From positions 1 through 64,000 of the forward strand of contig CAKRYT010000004.1 in assembly GCA_934432675.1 (NCBI GenBank): DNA of 64,000 nucleotides, given 5' to 3'. This document shows positions 30,932 through 41,900 of the stretch, piece after piece. Both the position numbers and the translations under genes were made by a program. Source of the DNA: an uncultured Eubacteriales bacterium. Its GTDB lineage: Bacteria; Bacillota; Clostridia; Oscillospirales; CAG-272. Positions within the stretch are counted from its first letter, which is position 1. Each line of letters begins with the position of its first letter. The notes below the pieces were generated by a model. That model did no database searches. It was not told the DNA's origin and saw only the letters and a program-made list of their open reading frames with translations.

Positions 30932-31924
30932 ATGACTAAATACATCATCAAACGCCTGCTTTATTCCATACTGATTCTCTTTTGCGTGTCACTCATCATT
31001 TACTTCCTCGTCCGCTTGCTCCCGACCAACTTCGTCACGCAGAAGTTCCGTTCCCAGCTCGACCAGGGGACGGTCAGTCAGGAAGACATTGACGCAATGC
31101 TGAAACTCTATGGTCTTTACGACGACTCCTTCACGGGGATCCTCAAAGGCTACTGGGGCTGGCTGACGAGCGCGATCAGGGGTGACCTGGGAATATCTTT
31201 CAAATTCAACGACAAGGTATCCACCGTCATCACCACCTATATGTGGATTTCGTTCACGATTTCCGCCGTGGCACTCGTCCTCGAATTCATCATTGCGATC
31301 CCGCTCGGCATCTATTCCGCGACGCACCAGTACGGATGGTCCGACTACCTCGTCACCGTGCTCGCGATGATCGGTATATCGCTCCCGTCGTTCTTCCTCG
31401 GGTCCCTGCTCATCAAGATATTCGGCGTAGACCTCGGATGGTTGCCGATGCAGGGGCTTGTGGACGCGACCGCCGACTATACCGGTTTTGCCGCCGTCCT
31501 CGATAAGGCAAGGCACTGCATACTGCCGATGCTGACGCTCGTCATCCTCTCGATCGGCGGGCTCATGCGTTACACGCGCACCAACACCCTTGAAGTGCTG
31601 AATGCGGACTATATCCGCACCGCACGAGCCAAGGGGCTCTCGGAGCACGACGTGGTGTACAAGCACGTGTTCCGCAACACCATGATCCCGCTCGTCACCA
31701 TGATGGCAGGGACGCTGCCGAGCCTGTTCTCCGGTGCCATGATCACCGAGGAAATCTTCTCCTTACAGGGGATCGGGCAGAAGGCGTACCAGGCACTCTG
31801 TGCCGGTGACATCCCGTTCATCATGGGCTACAATATGTTCCTCGCCATTCTGACCGTCATCGGCACGTTCCTGACGGATATTGCCTATATGCTCGTTGAC
31901 CCGCGTGTCAAACTCTTGAAGTAA
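30932..31924 (+). CDS. Oligopeptide ABC transporter permease (OppB type)
   Basis: The 330-residue protein starts at MTKYIIKRLLYSILILFCVS, the classical OppB/DppB N terminus, and has about six helices. The ATPase-contact loop reads DYIRTARAKGLSEHDVVYKH. A long external loop (about residues 35-95) precedes helix 2, as is usual. AAGAAAGG precedes the ATG. It pairs with the OppC-type permease 14 bases downstream. Confidence 0.94.
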   Translation: MTKYIIKRLLYSILILFCVSLIIYFLVRLLPTNFVTQKFRSQLDQGTVSQEDIDAMLKLYGLYDDSFTGILKGYWGWLTSAIRGDLGISFKFNDKVSTVITTYMWISFTISAVALVLEFIIAIPLGIYSATHQYGWSDYLVTVLAMIGISLPSFFLGSLLIKIFGVDLGWLPMQGLVDATADYTGFAAVLDKARHCILPMLTLVILSIGGLMRYTRTNTLEVLNADYIRTARAKGLSEHDVVYKHVFRNTMIPLVTMMAGTLPSLFSGAMITEEIFSLQGIGQKAYQALCAGDIPFIMGYNMFLAILTVIGTFLTDIAYMLVDPRVKLLK

Positions 31925-31938
31925 GGAGGAGAATCGTC

Positions 31939-33225
31939 ATGAAAAAACGCGAACTGGAAACCAGAACAGACGTTCCCTCTCCGGAAGAGACCGCGGAGTT
32001 GACCGGCACGGTCCCCGGGGCCGAGACCCTGCCCGACGCAGATCACCTCACCCCGGAGGCAGAACGCCTCGCCCCCGAGGGGGACGGGGCCGCACCCGTA
32101 GCGGAAACCGTCCTGCCCGCGGAGAACGTTGCCGCAGAGGATACCACGGACAACGCCTACGCGGAAGAAAATGAGAGTTTCGCCGACAACGTGCGGATCA
32201 TCTCCCCGATGCGACTGGTGCTCCAACGGTTTTTCCGCTCCCGCCTCTCCATGGTCGGTCTTGTGACCATGGTCCTGCTCCTGCTCTTCTGCTTTGTGGG
32301 GCCCCTCTTCATCGGCTGGGGTGAGCAGGAAGTCGATTCCAACGCCGGCAGTGAGGAGATTATCCCCATGACCGTGACCTACACGGGTCCCGACGGCAAA
32401 CAGTATGAAGCGGTGCGTGTGGATATCCACACCTACAAAGAAAACAAGTTTGCCCCCTGTTTCAACGTCTCCGTCAATGAAAACGGCAAGAAAGCCGTCC
32501 ACATTCTGGGCACGGATGACCAGGGTTACGACGTACTCGTCCGTCTGATGTACGGTGGCAGAATCTCCCTTTCCCTCTCCCTGCTCGTCGTGTTCGTGAA
32601 CACCCTGATCGGTGTCGTCCTCGGCGGCCTCGCCGGTTTCTTCGGCAAATGGGTCGATATGCTTATCATGCGTATCGTGGATATCATCAACTGTATCCCG
32701 ACCCTGCCGATCCTGCTGATCATCAGCGCGATTCTCTCCGCGTACAACACCAAGGGGCCGGAGGCGCAGGCAATCTACATCGACAAATCCTTCAATATTT
32801 ATATTCTGATGGGCGTCCTGACGCTCATCTCGTGGACGGGTGCCGCCCGGCTCGTGCGCGGTCAGATCCTCTCACTGCGTGAGCAGGAGTACATGACGGC
32901 GTGTGAAGCCCTCGGCGTGCCGAACAGCAGACGGATTTTCAAGCATCTGGTCCCGAACATCATGCCGCAGCTCATCGTTTCGATGACGCTCTCCCTCGGC
33001 AGTATGATTCTGTACGAGGCAACGCTGGGGTACCTCGACCTCGGCGTGCCGTACCCGAAGGCCTCTTGGGGGAATATTATCTTCCTCGCCAAGAAGCCGA
33101 ATATCCTCAGTAATTTCCCGAACATCTGGATCCCCGCCGGCATTTGCATCGTGCTCGCCGTCCTCGCCTTCAACTTCATCGGCGACGGTCTGCGTGACGC
33201 GCTCGACCCGAGAATGAAACGATAA
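31939..33225 (+). CDS. Oligopeptide ABC transporter permease (OppC type) with acidic N-terminal tail
   Basis: The permease part begins at about residue 90 (ISPMRLVLQRFFRSRLSMVG) and is standard OppC, with the contact loop EYMTACEALGVPNSRRIFKH and a C-terminal NFIGDGLRDALDPRMKR. Ahead of it is an unusual cytoplasmic tail of about 88 residues that is rich in Glu, Pro and Ala (TETVLPAENVAAEDTTDNAY) and probably disordered. Total length is 428 residues against about 300-350 for typical homologues. GGAGGAG sets the start, so the tail is translated. Confidence 0.93.
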   Translation: MKKRELETRTDVPSPEETAELTGTVPGAETLPDADHLTPEAERLAPEGDGAAPVAETVLPAENVAAEDTTDNAYAEENESFADNVRIISPMRLVLQRFFRSRLSMVGLVTMVLLLLFCFVGPLFIGWGEQEVDSNAGSEEIIPMTVTYTGPDGKQYEAVRVDIHTYKENKFAPCFNVSVNENGKKAVHILGTDDQGYDVLVRLMYGGRISLSLSLLVVFVNTLIGVVLGGLAGFFGKWVDMLIMRIVDIINCIPTLPILLIISAILSAYNTKGPEAQAIYIDKSFNIYILMGVLTLISWTGAARLVRGQILSLREQEYMTACEALGVPNSRRIFKHLVPNIMPQLIVSMTLSLGSMILYEATLGYLDLGVPYPKASWGNIIFLAKKPNILSNFPNIWIPAGICIVLAVLAFNFIGDGLRDALDPRMKR

Positions 33226-33243
33226 CGGAGGCTGGCTGTAACT

Positions 33244-34551
33244 ATGGCAGAAAAGCATTATTTATCCGCAACAGAGCTCCGGAAGATCTCCCGCGAGAAC
33301 ATGAAGATCACCGCGGCTTACGAAAAGAAGAAAAAGCAGAAGGTCGATCCCGCCACCTACGAAACGGAGATGCGGGACCCGAACAACGTCCTCGAAATCG
33401 AGGATCTGCATACTTTCTTCTTCACGGACGCCGGTGTTGTCAAATCGGTCAACGGCGTTTCCTTTGAGATTCCGCAGGGCAAGATCGTCGGCGTCGTCGG
33501 CGAGTCCGGCTGCGGCAAGAGCGTCACTTCCCTCTCCGTCATGCAGCTGGTGCAGGCACCGCAGGGACAGATCGTGGACGGCAGCATCCGCTTCCGCACG
33601 TCGGAACTCTGCCTCGGCGAGAACCATAAACCGATCCCCGTCTGGGAACTTGACGAAAACGGCGAGCCCCTGACCGAGGAGATCACCGATAAGCACGGCA
33701 AGACCGTCACCGTCAAGGTGCAGAAAAAGGACAAGGACGGTTTCCCCGTCTTTCTGCGGCAGGACAAAGTGGTCGATATCGCCAAGATGCCGACCGCCGA
33801 TATGCGTAAAATCCGCGGCAGAGAGATCTCGATGATTTTCCAGGAGCCGATGACGAGTCTGAACCCCGTGTTCACGATCGGTTATCAGCTCGACGAGGTG
33901 ATTCTTGTCAACACGCCGGGCGTCACACGCAAGGACGCAAAAGCCAGGAGCATCGAAATGCTCGGTCAGGTCGGCATCGCCGCCCCCGAGGCGGTGTACG
34001 CCAAGTATCCGCACGAACTCTCCGGCGGTATGCGGCAGCGGGTGATGATCGCGATGGCAATCGCCTGCAACCCGAAACTCATCATTGCCGACGAGCCGAC
34101 GACCGCCCTCGACGTGACCATTCAGGCACAGATCCTCGATCTTCTGAAAGAACTGAAAGACCGTATCAACGGCTCTATCATGCTCATCACCCACGACCTC
34201 GGCGTCATCGCCGGTATGGCGGACTACGTGGTCATCATGTACGCCGGTCGGATTATCGAAAAGGGCACCGTCTACGACATTTTCGATGACCCCAGGCACC
34301 CTTACACCATTGGTCTGCAAAAGTCCAAGCCCGTTGTCAACCGGGATACGGACTGGCTCTATTGCATCCCCGGCCGGGTGCCGAACCCGGTCGACCTGCC
34401 CGACACCTGCTACTTCAAGGATCGTTGCCGCAACTGCACGGCGGTGTGCAACGGTCCGTACCCGCCCCTGATGAAGATCTCGGACACCCACTACGTGGCG
34501 TGCTACCGCGCCGCCGAAATGCCCGGTTTGGAGGAGAACAATGGAAAATAA
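33244..34551 (+). CDS. Oligopeptide ABC transporter ATP-binding protein (OppD type) with insertion
   Basis: Walker A GESGCGKS (about 86-93), Q-loop at FQEPMTSLNP (about 199), signature LSGGMRQRVMIAMAIA, Walker B LIIADEPTTALD and the C-terminal oligopeptide-transporter cap with CYFKDRCRNCTAVC, whose cysteines may hold an Fe-S cluster as in some Opp/Dpp ATPases. Two oddities are a charged N-terminal extension of about 48 residues and an insertion of about 65 residues (about 118-182, HGKTVTVKVQKKDKDGFPVF) between Walker A and the Q-loop. The gene overlaps the next by 11 bases. Confidence 0.93.
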   Translation: MAEKHYLSATELRKISRENMKITAAYEKKKKQKVDPATYETEMRDPNNVLEIEDLHTFFFTDAGVVKSVNGVSFEIPQGKIVGVVGESGCGKSVTSLSVMQLVQAPQGQIVDGSIRFRTSELCLGENHKPIPVWELDENGEPLTEEITDKHGKTVTVKVQKKDKDGFPVFLRQDKVVDIAKMPTADMRKIRGREISMIFQEPMTSLNPVFTIGYQLDEVILVNTPGVTRKDAKARSIEMLGQVGIAAPEAVYAKYPHELSGGMRQRVMIAMAIACNPKLIIADEPTTALDVTIQAQILDLLKELKDRINGSIMLITHDLGVIAGMADYVVIMYAGRIIEKGTVYDIFDDPRHPYTIGLQKSKPVVNRDTDWLYCIPGRVPNPVDLPDTCYFKDRCRNCTAVCNGPYPPLMKISDTHYVACYRAAEMPGLEENNGK

Positions 34552-35602
34552 CGAGAATATCCTCCTGCAAGTGGAGCACCTCAAAAAATACTTTGTCGCA
34601 GGCAAAGACTTTTTCGGCAAGCCCGTTTCGTTTCTGAAAGCGGTCGATGACGTCTCCTTCTCCATGCCGCGCGCATCCACCTTGGGCATCGTCGGTGAGT
34701 CGGGCTGTGGTAAGACCACGCTCGGCAGAACGATCCTCCACCTGCACGACATCACGGGCGGTCAGATCATCTACGACGGCGAGGACATCACGCATTATTC
34801 GCGCAGGCAACTCATGCCTCTGCGCCGTAAGATGCAGATCGTCTTCCAGGACCCCTATTCCAGCCTCCCGCCGCGTATGACGGTCGGCGAGATCATCTCC
34901 GAGCCGGTCATGATCCACAAGATCGTGCCGAAAGACGAGATCAACGAATACGTCCTCGATATTATGAAGAAGTGCGGCCTCCGCGACTTCTACTATGACC
35001 GTTACCCGCACGAGTTTTCGGGTGGTCAGCGGCAGAGGATCTGCATTGCGCGTGCGCTTGCCGTAAAGCCCGAATTCGTGGTGTGTGACGAGCCCGTCTC
35101 TGCCCTGGACGTTTCCATTCAGGCACAGATCGTCAATTTGCTGAAAGAATTGCAGATGGAAATGGGGCTGACGTACCTCTTCATCTCCCACGACCTCTCG
35201 GTCGTCAAGCACATTTCCACCCACGTCGGCGTTATGTACCTCGGCTCGCTCGTCGAGATCGGGACCAAAAAGCAGATCTTCGATACGCCCTCCCACCCCT
35301 ACACACAGGCTCTTCTGTCCGCCGCACCGGTGCCGGATCCCCACGTCAAGGTGGACCGCATCGTTCTCGACGGCGATATTCCCTCTCCGATCAACTGCCC
35401 GCCCGGCTGTAAATTCCATACGCGCTGCTCGAAGTGCATGGATATCTGCCGTGAGAAGCGTCCTGCCCTGACCGATCTCGGTGACGGGCACAAGGTCGCC
35501 TGCTTCCTCTGCGGCTCCGAGCCGGAGGAGGACCCACTCGGAGAGCCCGAGACGGTCACCGCCCCCGAAGCGGAGCCCGTCGGTGAAACGGTGCAAGCAT
35601 GA
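34541..35602 (+). CDS. Oligopeptide ABC transporter ATP-binding protein (OppF type)
   Basis: The 353-residue ATPase has Walker A GESGCGKTTLGR, Q-loop VFQDPYSSLPPRMTVGEI, signature FSGGQRQRICIARALA, Walker B FVVCDEPVSALDVS and the Opp C-terminal block CPPGCKFHTRCSKCMDICRE with conserved cysteines. The last about 25 residues are acidic (EPEEDPLGEPETVTAPEAEP). It starts inside the end of oppD and its own end overlaps the next gene by ATGA, so the three are translationally coupled. Confidence 0.94.
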   Translation: MENNENILLQVEHLKKYFVAGKDFFGKPVSFLKAVDDVSFSMPRASTLGIVGESGCGKTTLGRTILHLHDITGGQIIYDGEDITHYSRRQLMPLRRKMQIVFQDPYSSLPPRMTVGEIISEPVMIHKIVPKDEINEYVLDIMKKCGLRDFYYDRYPHEFSGGQRQRICIARALAVKPEFVVCDEPVSALDVSIQAQIVNLLKELQMEMGLTYLFISHDLSVVKHISTHVGVMYLGSLVEIGTKKQIFDTPSHPYTQALLSAAPVPDPHVKVDRIVLDGDIPSPINCPPGCKFHTRCSKCMDICREKRPALTDLGDGHKVACFLCGSEPEEDPLGEPETVTAPEAEPVGETVQA

Positions 35603-35880
35603 GCGAAGAAAAGAAAAACAAGAAGAAAAAGAAAACCTCCGATACGCCGATCGACGACGGCAGAGTCATCGTCGATATGAACGTGGAGGGGATGCCCTGG
35701 TACAACAAAAACAGCCGCGGGGAAAAGAAAAAGAAGGAAAAGAATGACCCTGACCGCCCCACGGCCAAAGAAACGAGAGCCATGATCATCGCCGCGTACA
35801 AGGCCTATCTCCCCTACCTGCTCATCATCCTCGGCGTCATGGGAATCGTCTACGTCATCGGATATCTTTACCTGAAATAA
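35599..35880 (+). CDS. Small single-helix membrane protein coupled to the importer
   Basis: The 93-residue product has a highly basic start (MSEEKKNKKKKKTSDTP), a Lys/Asp-rich middle and one C-terminal helix (YLPYLLIILGVMGIVYVIGY). It should sit in the membrane with its charged part inside. Its ATG overlaps the OppF-type gene's stop (ATGA), tying it to the importer. I know no function for it; an accessory or assembly factor for the transporter is the simple guess. Confidence 0.75.
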   Translation: MSEEKKNKKKKKTSDTPIDDGRVIVDMNVEGMPWYNKNSRGEKKKKEKNDPDRPTAKETRAMIIAAYKAYLPYLLIILGVMGIVYVIGYLYLK

Positions 35881-35945
35881 TCTGTCCCATATTCCCGCGA
35901 GCGTGCTGTATCCGGCGTGCTTCATAATACGATAAGGATCACAAA

Positions 35946-38900
35946 ATGAAAAACAGATTCACACATTTCCTCTGCGTCTGCCTGGTCATGGTGATGGCGT
36001 TGCAGCTCATGATTCTGCCCACCTTTGCCGCCATGCTGTCGGATGAAGATTTCCTCAATGCGTTCCCCGCCCTGAAAGATCTGGTCGCGGACCGTCTGAC
36101 CGCCTCGGGCCTGAACGCAAACAAGTATGAGCAATCGCTCTCCGGAAAGGATCTCGGCGTCTACGAGCCGACCGACCGCGTCAACGCGGTCATCAAGCTG
36201 CCGGGCGAATCCATCCTTTCCCTCGCCACGTCGGTGGGCATGAGTGCCGCCGACTACGTACGGTCGAGTGAGGGGCAGGCAAAGATTGCCGAAATGACCG
36301 CCGCGCAGAACGAGGCGATCCGCCGCCTCGGTGACTCCATCTCGGATGTGAAGCACCGTTACACCACCCTCTTCTCGGGTTTCTCCTGCACGACGGAGTA
36401 TCAGAACCTGGCGAAGATCGAGGGGCTGTTCGTGGGCTCCACCGCCATCATCGGGGAGAAGTACATCTCCGACAAACAGGATTCCACCGCGACCGATAAC
36501 GCGCTGAACGCCTACGGCACGGGTATCTACAATTCCTCGAATGCGGGCTACACCGGCAAGGGGATGGTCGTCGCCGTCCTGGATACCGGTCTCGATTATA
36601 CGCATACGGCCTTCCAGAGACTCCCCGAAGGGACTCTCAAACTGACGAAGGACGATATTGAGGAGTTGTTCCCCTACCTTGCCGCCGCCTCTCTGAACAC
36701 TTCCGGCCGCTGGAACGAGACCTACTACTCCGACAAAGTCGTTTATATGTACGACTACGCCGACAAAGACACCGACGTCTACCCCGTCAATGACCACGGC
36801 ACCCACGTCGCGGGCATTATCTCGGGCAAAGACGACAAGATCACCGGCGTGGCCATCGACTCGCAGCTCGCCATCTTCAAGGTGTTCGGCAACAAAGATG
36901 CCGGTGCCGAGACGGAGGATATTCTCGCGGCACTGTCGGATGCCGTGCTGCTCGGTGTCGACGTCATCAATATGTCGCTCGGCTCCTCCTGCGGCTTTTC
37001 GAGAGCCGCCGACGAAGAGGGCGTGAACGAGGTTTACGACGCAGTGCGCGCCGCAGGTATCAACCTGATCGTCGCGGCATCCAACTCGCACTCCTCCGCC
37101 AAAGGCTCCAACGCCGGTGACACCAACCTGACGACCAACCCCGACTCCATGACCCTCGGCTCCCCCGCGACTTACGACTCCTCGCTGGCGGTTGCGTCGG
37201 TGCTGGGTGCCAAAACGCACTACCTGTTCGCCAACGGTAAGTACCCCGTTTACCTGACCAAAGCGGTCAAAGGCGGCAAGGATATTGAATTCTACAATAT
37301 GCTTCTGGACGGCAGATCGAGTGCCCAGTTCGACTACGTGCTGGTGCCCGGCGTCGGCAACGAGAGCAGCTACACCGACATTGACGTGACCGGTAAAATC
37401 GCCATCATCAAGCGCGGCGTCACCACTTTTGAAGAAAAGGTACAGATTGCCGCCGCGAAGGGTGCCGTCGGTGCCATCATCTACAACAACGTGTCCGGTA
37501 CCATCAGCATGAGCATCACGACCGCGACCCTGCCCACCTGCTCGATCTCCATGGACGCCGGTGCGTACTTCGTCGCAAATCCGACCGGGACCCTGCATTT
37601 CGGTGCGGGCAACCTCGCCGGTCCCTTCATGAGTGACTTCTCCTCCTGGGGCCCGAACGCCGACCTCGTCCTGAACCCCGATGTCACCTCCTACGGCGGT
37701 GATATCACCTCCGCCGTCCGCGGCGGGTACGACGTCTTCTCCGGCACCTCCATGGCGTGCCCGAACCTCGCAGGTTCCGCCGCACTGGTCCGCCAGTACG
37801 TCAAGGCAAAGTACCCCACCTACACCGATTCCGAAGTGACGGCACTGGTCAACTGCCTGCTCATGTCCACCGCCTCCATCCTCCGCAACGAGGCGAACAA
37901 CCCCTACTCCCCGAGAAAGCAGGGCTCCGGGCTCGCCGATGCGGAGCGCGCCATCAAAACCGGGGCATACCTGTATGTGGAGGGCTCGGACAAAGCCAAA
38001 CTCTCGCTCGGCGATGACCCGCAGAAGACGGGTAAATATACCCTGACCTTCCGTCTCAAAAACATAACGGGCAACACGCTGTCCTATAACCTCAAAACCT
38101 ACACCATGACCGAGACGGTCTCTACCGACGAAAAGACGGTGGCGGAACAGGCGTATATGCTCTCCCCCACCATCCGTTACTCGGTGGAAGGCGGTCGCCT
38201 CACCGGCGAGACCGTCACCGTGCTCGGATACACCGAAGCGACGATCACGGCGGAGATCACCCTTTCCGACGCCGATCGCACCTACATCGAAAGCCACTTT
38301 GCCAACGGTATGTACGTCGAAGGGTTCTGCACCCTGACCAACAACGAGGGGGACGCCGACCTGACGATCCCGTACCTCGCCTTCTTCGGTGACTGGACCA
38401 AGGCACCGATCCTGGACGTCACCGCCTTCGAGGAAGGCAAAGAGGCCAAAGACTCCTCCATCCTGGAAGATGAAAAACTGAAAGCCGACGTTTACGCCAC
38501 CATCCCGATGGTCGGTTTCTACTCCGGGAACGAGATCTCCTACTACTTCATGTGCAAGCCCGCCTTTATTCTGGCCAAGGGCTATGAGGCACCCGCGACC
38601 CTGGAGGAATACTGTGCCCTCACGACCTCCAAGGACGGCAACTTCATGATCAAGTATATCAGCGCGGGGCTGCTCCGTAACGCGAAGCGCGTCCACATGA
38701 CCATCGTGGACCCCGTGACCGGTAACGTGATCTTTGAAAAGACGGCGGAAAACTGCCGCAAATCCTACTATAACGGCAACCAGACCGGCGGTTACGTCGA
38801 GGTGGATTTCGACGCCTCCGCGGCAGGCCTCGCAAACAATACCAAATATGTCTTCAACATGAGCTGCGAGCTCGACTGGGAGGGTGAACAGAACAACCTC

Positions 38901-41900
38901 CGTCGGGACTTCTCCTTCTCCTTCTATATTGACGACGAAGCACCCGTGGTGGATATGGATCAGACCGCTCTCCGCGTGGAAAGAGACGCAGAGGGCAATA
39001 TCGAGAGATACCTGCTCGACCTCTACGTCTACGATAACCGTTTCCTCTCCGGCTACTTTATGTCCACCTTTGCGGAAAAGGATGCGAACGGTGTCGCCAT
39101 CGATCCCGAGGCGGTCATCGAGGGCTTTATCCCCGTCGACGATATGGTCGCCGGTACCTCCAACAAGGTGACGATCGACCTCACCTCCGTATGGCACAAA
39201 CTGAAAGACGGTGCCACCCCCGGCTCCAAGAACATTGAGTTCACGCTCTACGACTACGCGAAGAACAAAACGGTCGTGGATCTGACGCTCGAAAAGTCCG
39301 TAGTCGATACCGTGAATATCAAGAACGGCAGAAAGTCGACCGAAAAGGGCGATGAGATCGTCTTCAACCTGAAACCCTACCAGCAGATCAACCTGCTTGC
39401 CACCAAGTATCTCGTGACGGCCCCCAAAGAGGCGTATTACAGCGACTTCCTCTGGTCGTCCTCCGACGATGCCGTCGCCACCGTGCAGGACGGCGTCGTC
39501 ACCACCCTCAAAAACGGTGAAGCGGTCATCACGGTTGCCACCCGGGACGGCAGGAGTGCCGCCCAGGTCACGATCAAATGTACCGGGACGGCGAGCAATA
39601 CGGATATTCCCATCTCCGGGCTTACGCTGAATTCCACACGTATTTCGCTCGTGCGCGGTGAGTCCTATGAACTCTACGCGACCTACGCACCCTATAACGC
39701 CACCACCCTGCCCACGCTCGTGTGGGATGCCTACAATTCTCCCTACGTCACGCTGACACCCGATCCGGAAAATCCGTATCACTGCACCGTGTTTGCCAAG
39801 CAGTCGGGCTCTGCCATCGTCACGGCAAAAGCGCAGGGGACACTGTTCTCCGCCACTTGCAGTTTCGGCATTGCGGAAGAATTCGAGTATCTCGGCCAGT
39901 ATCTGAAATCCTACACCGGCCGCGGTGACGCCGACGGTGTGGTGGAGATCCCCGCCGACAAGGGCGTGACGCGCATCTACCGCCTCGCATTCTACAACAA
40001 TAAAGACATCCGTAAGGTCATCATCCCCGAAGGGGTGGAAGAGATCGAATACGGTGCCTTCTACGGGTGCGAAAACCTGGAAGAGATCGTCCTGCCCTCT
40101 ACCTGTAAGCAGCTCGACGAGTGGTCCTTCGGTTATTGCGAATCACTGAAAACGATCAATCTCGGCAACGTACAGACCATCTGCCAGCTTGCCTTCTACA
40201 GCGATAAAGCCCTGGAAGCACTGGACCTCTCCAACTGCCATACCATCTGTGACCGTGCCTTCTCGTTCTGCACCTCGCTGCAATCGGTGGATATCAGCAC
40301 GGTCGGTCAGATCGGCAGATTCTGCTTCGTGGGATGCACGGGGCTGGAAGAACTCAAAACCTCGGACAAGAACAAGATTGCCGACTACGCCTTCGCGATG
40401 TGTTCTTCCCTGCGTTCGCTGACCCTCTATGCCGCCTATGTCGGTGAAAACGCTTTCTACTACTGCTCGGGTCTGACCGACGTGGTGTTCGCGTCCGATG
40501 TGGCAGAAATCGACGATGCCGGTTTCTACTATTGCAGTGCACTGACCAACGTCTCCTTCAAGGGGACCTGCCGTTACATCGGTGCCTACGCCTTCACCAA
40601 CTGCTCGGCACTTACCTCCGTGTACGTCCCCGCAGGGTGTGAATACATCGGCGACTTTGCCTTCGCGGGTTGCCGCGCCGTCAGTGCCGTGACGTTCAGT
40701 GCGGACGCCAACATCCGCTCCGTCGGGCGCAACCCGTTCTACCTCGTCTTTGTGGAAAACTTCGTGGTGGAGGACGGCAGCAAGTACATGACCGCCCGGG
40801 ACGGGATCCTCTATGACAAGAACATGACCCGTCTCATCCTCTCCCCGTTTGCCAGATCCATCGTCGGGCTCTCGCTCCCGGACAGTGTCCGGACCATCGG
40901 CGATTATGCCCTCTCCTACGTCTACTCTATCCTATCTGTCAACCTGAACGGGGTGACCGAGATCGGTGAGGGTGCTTTCATGGGCTCGGGCGTGCAGACC
41001 GTCTACCCGGGTACCGCACTCACCACCATCGGCGATTACGCCTTTGCTTCCTGCGATCGTCTGGAACTCGGCGGCATCCCTGCGGGCGTGACCTCCATCG
41101 GCGAGTATGCCTTTGCGCAGAGCTCCCTCTCCGGCAGGCTTGAGCTCCCCGCGAGCCTGACCTCGCTCGGTGCATACGCCTTCGCCCAGAACGAGGGTAT
41201 CACCTCCGTGACCGTTCCGGCAGGCGTTGCAACGATCGGTGAGGGTGCCTTCGCAGAGTGCACCGCGCTGACTTCCGTGACCCTCGCAGAGGGGGTCGGT
41301 ACGATCGGTGACTTTGCCTTTATCGGCGATGCGGCACTGACGAGCGTGACCCTGCCCGCCTCCCTCGGGGCGATCGGCAAGGGTGCCTTCGCCGCATGCA
41401 AGGGGCTGCGTACCGTCGCTCTGCCCGCAGGACTCACCGAAATTGCGGACTATACCTTCTACAATGCAACCTCCCTGGATGCCCTGACGCTACCCGAGGC
41501 CGTCACATCAATCGGCGACTTTGCCTTCTTCGGCGACGAAAAACTGACAGGTCTGGACTTCGCATCCGTGACCTCCGTCGGCAACTACGCCTTTATGGGC
41601 ACCGCCCTCACCACACTGGATGCGGATGCCGTCGAAACGGTAGGTAACTACGCCTTTGCGCGGACCCATCTCACCTCCGTCCGTCTCCCCGCCGCGACCG
41701 ACATCGGTGCCTACGCCTTTGCCGAGGCCAAAGAACTGACCTCCCTGTCGCTGGACCGTGCGGTGCATATCGGCGAGGGTGCCTTTGCCCGCGCCACGGG
41801 GCTCACCGCCGTCTCGCTCCCCGCTTGCGAAACGATCGGCGACCTTGCCTTCGCCTATGCGGGTTCCCTCACCTCGCTGGACGTCCCGGCACTGCAAACC

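Noticed and set aside
35882..35945. Possible terminator between the importer genes and the subtilisin gene
   Set aside because: No stable stem followed by T residues was found, so the operon was left joined.
35922..39782. A 1286-codon open frame on the - strand opposite the subtilisin gene
   Set aside because: Antisense shadow of a long G+C-rich gene; the + strand frame has the S8 triad, signal peptide and domains, while this one has none.
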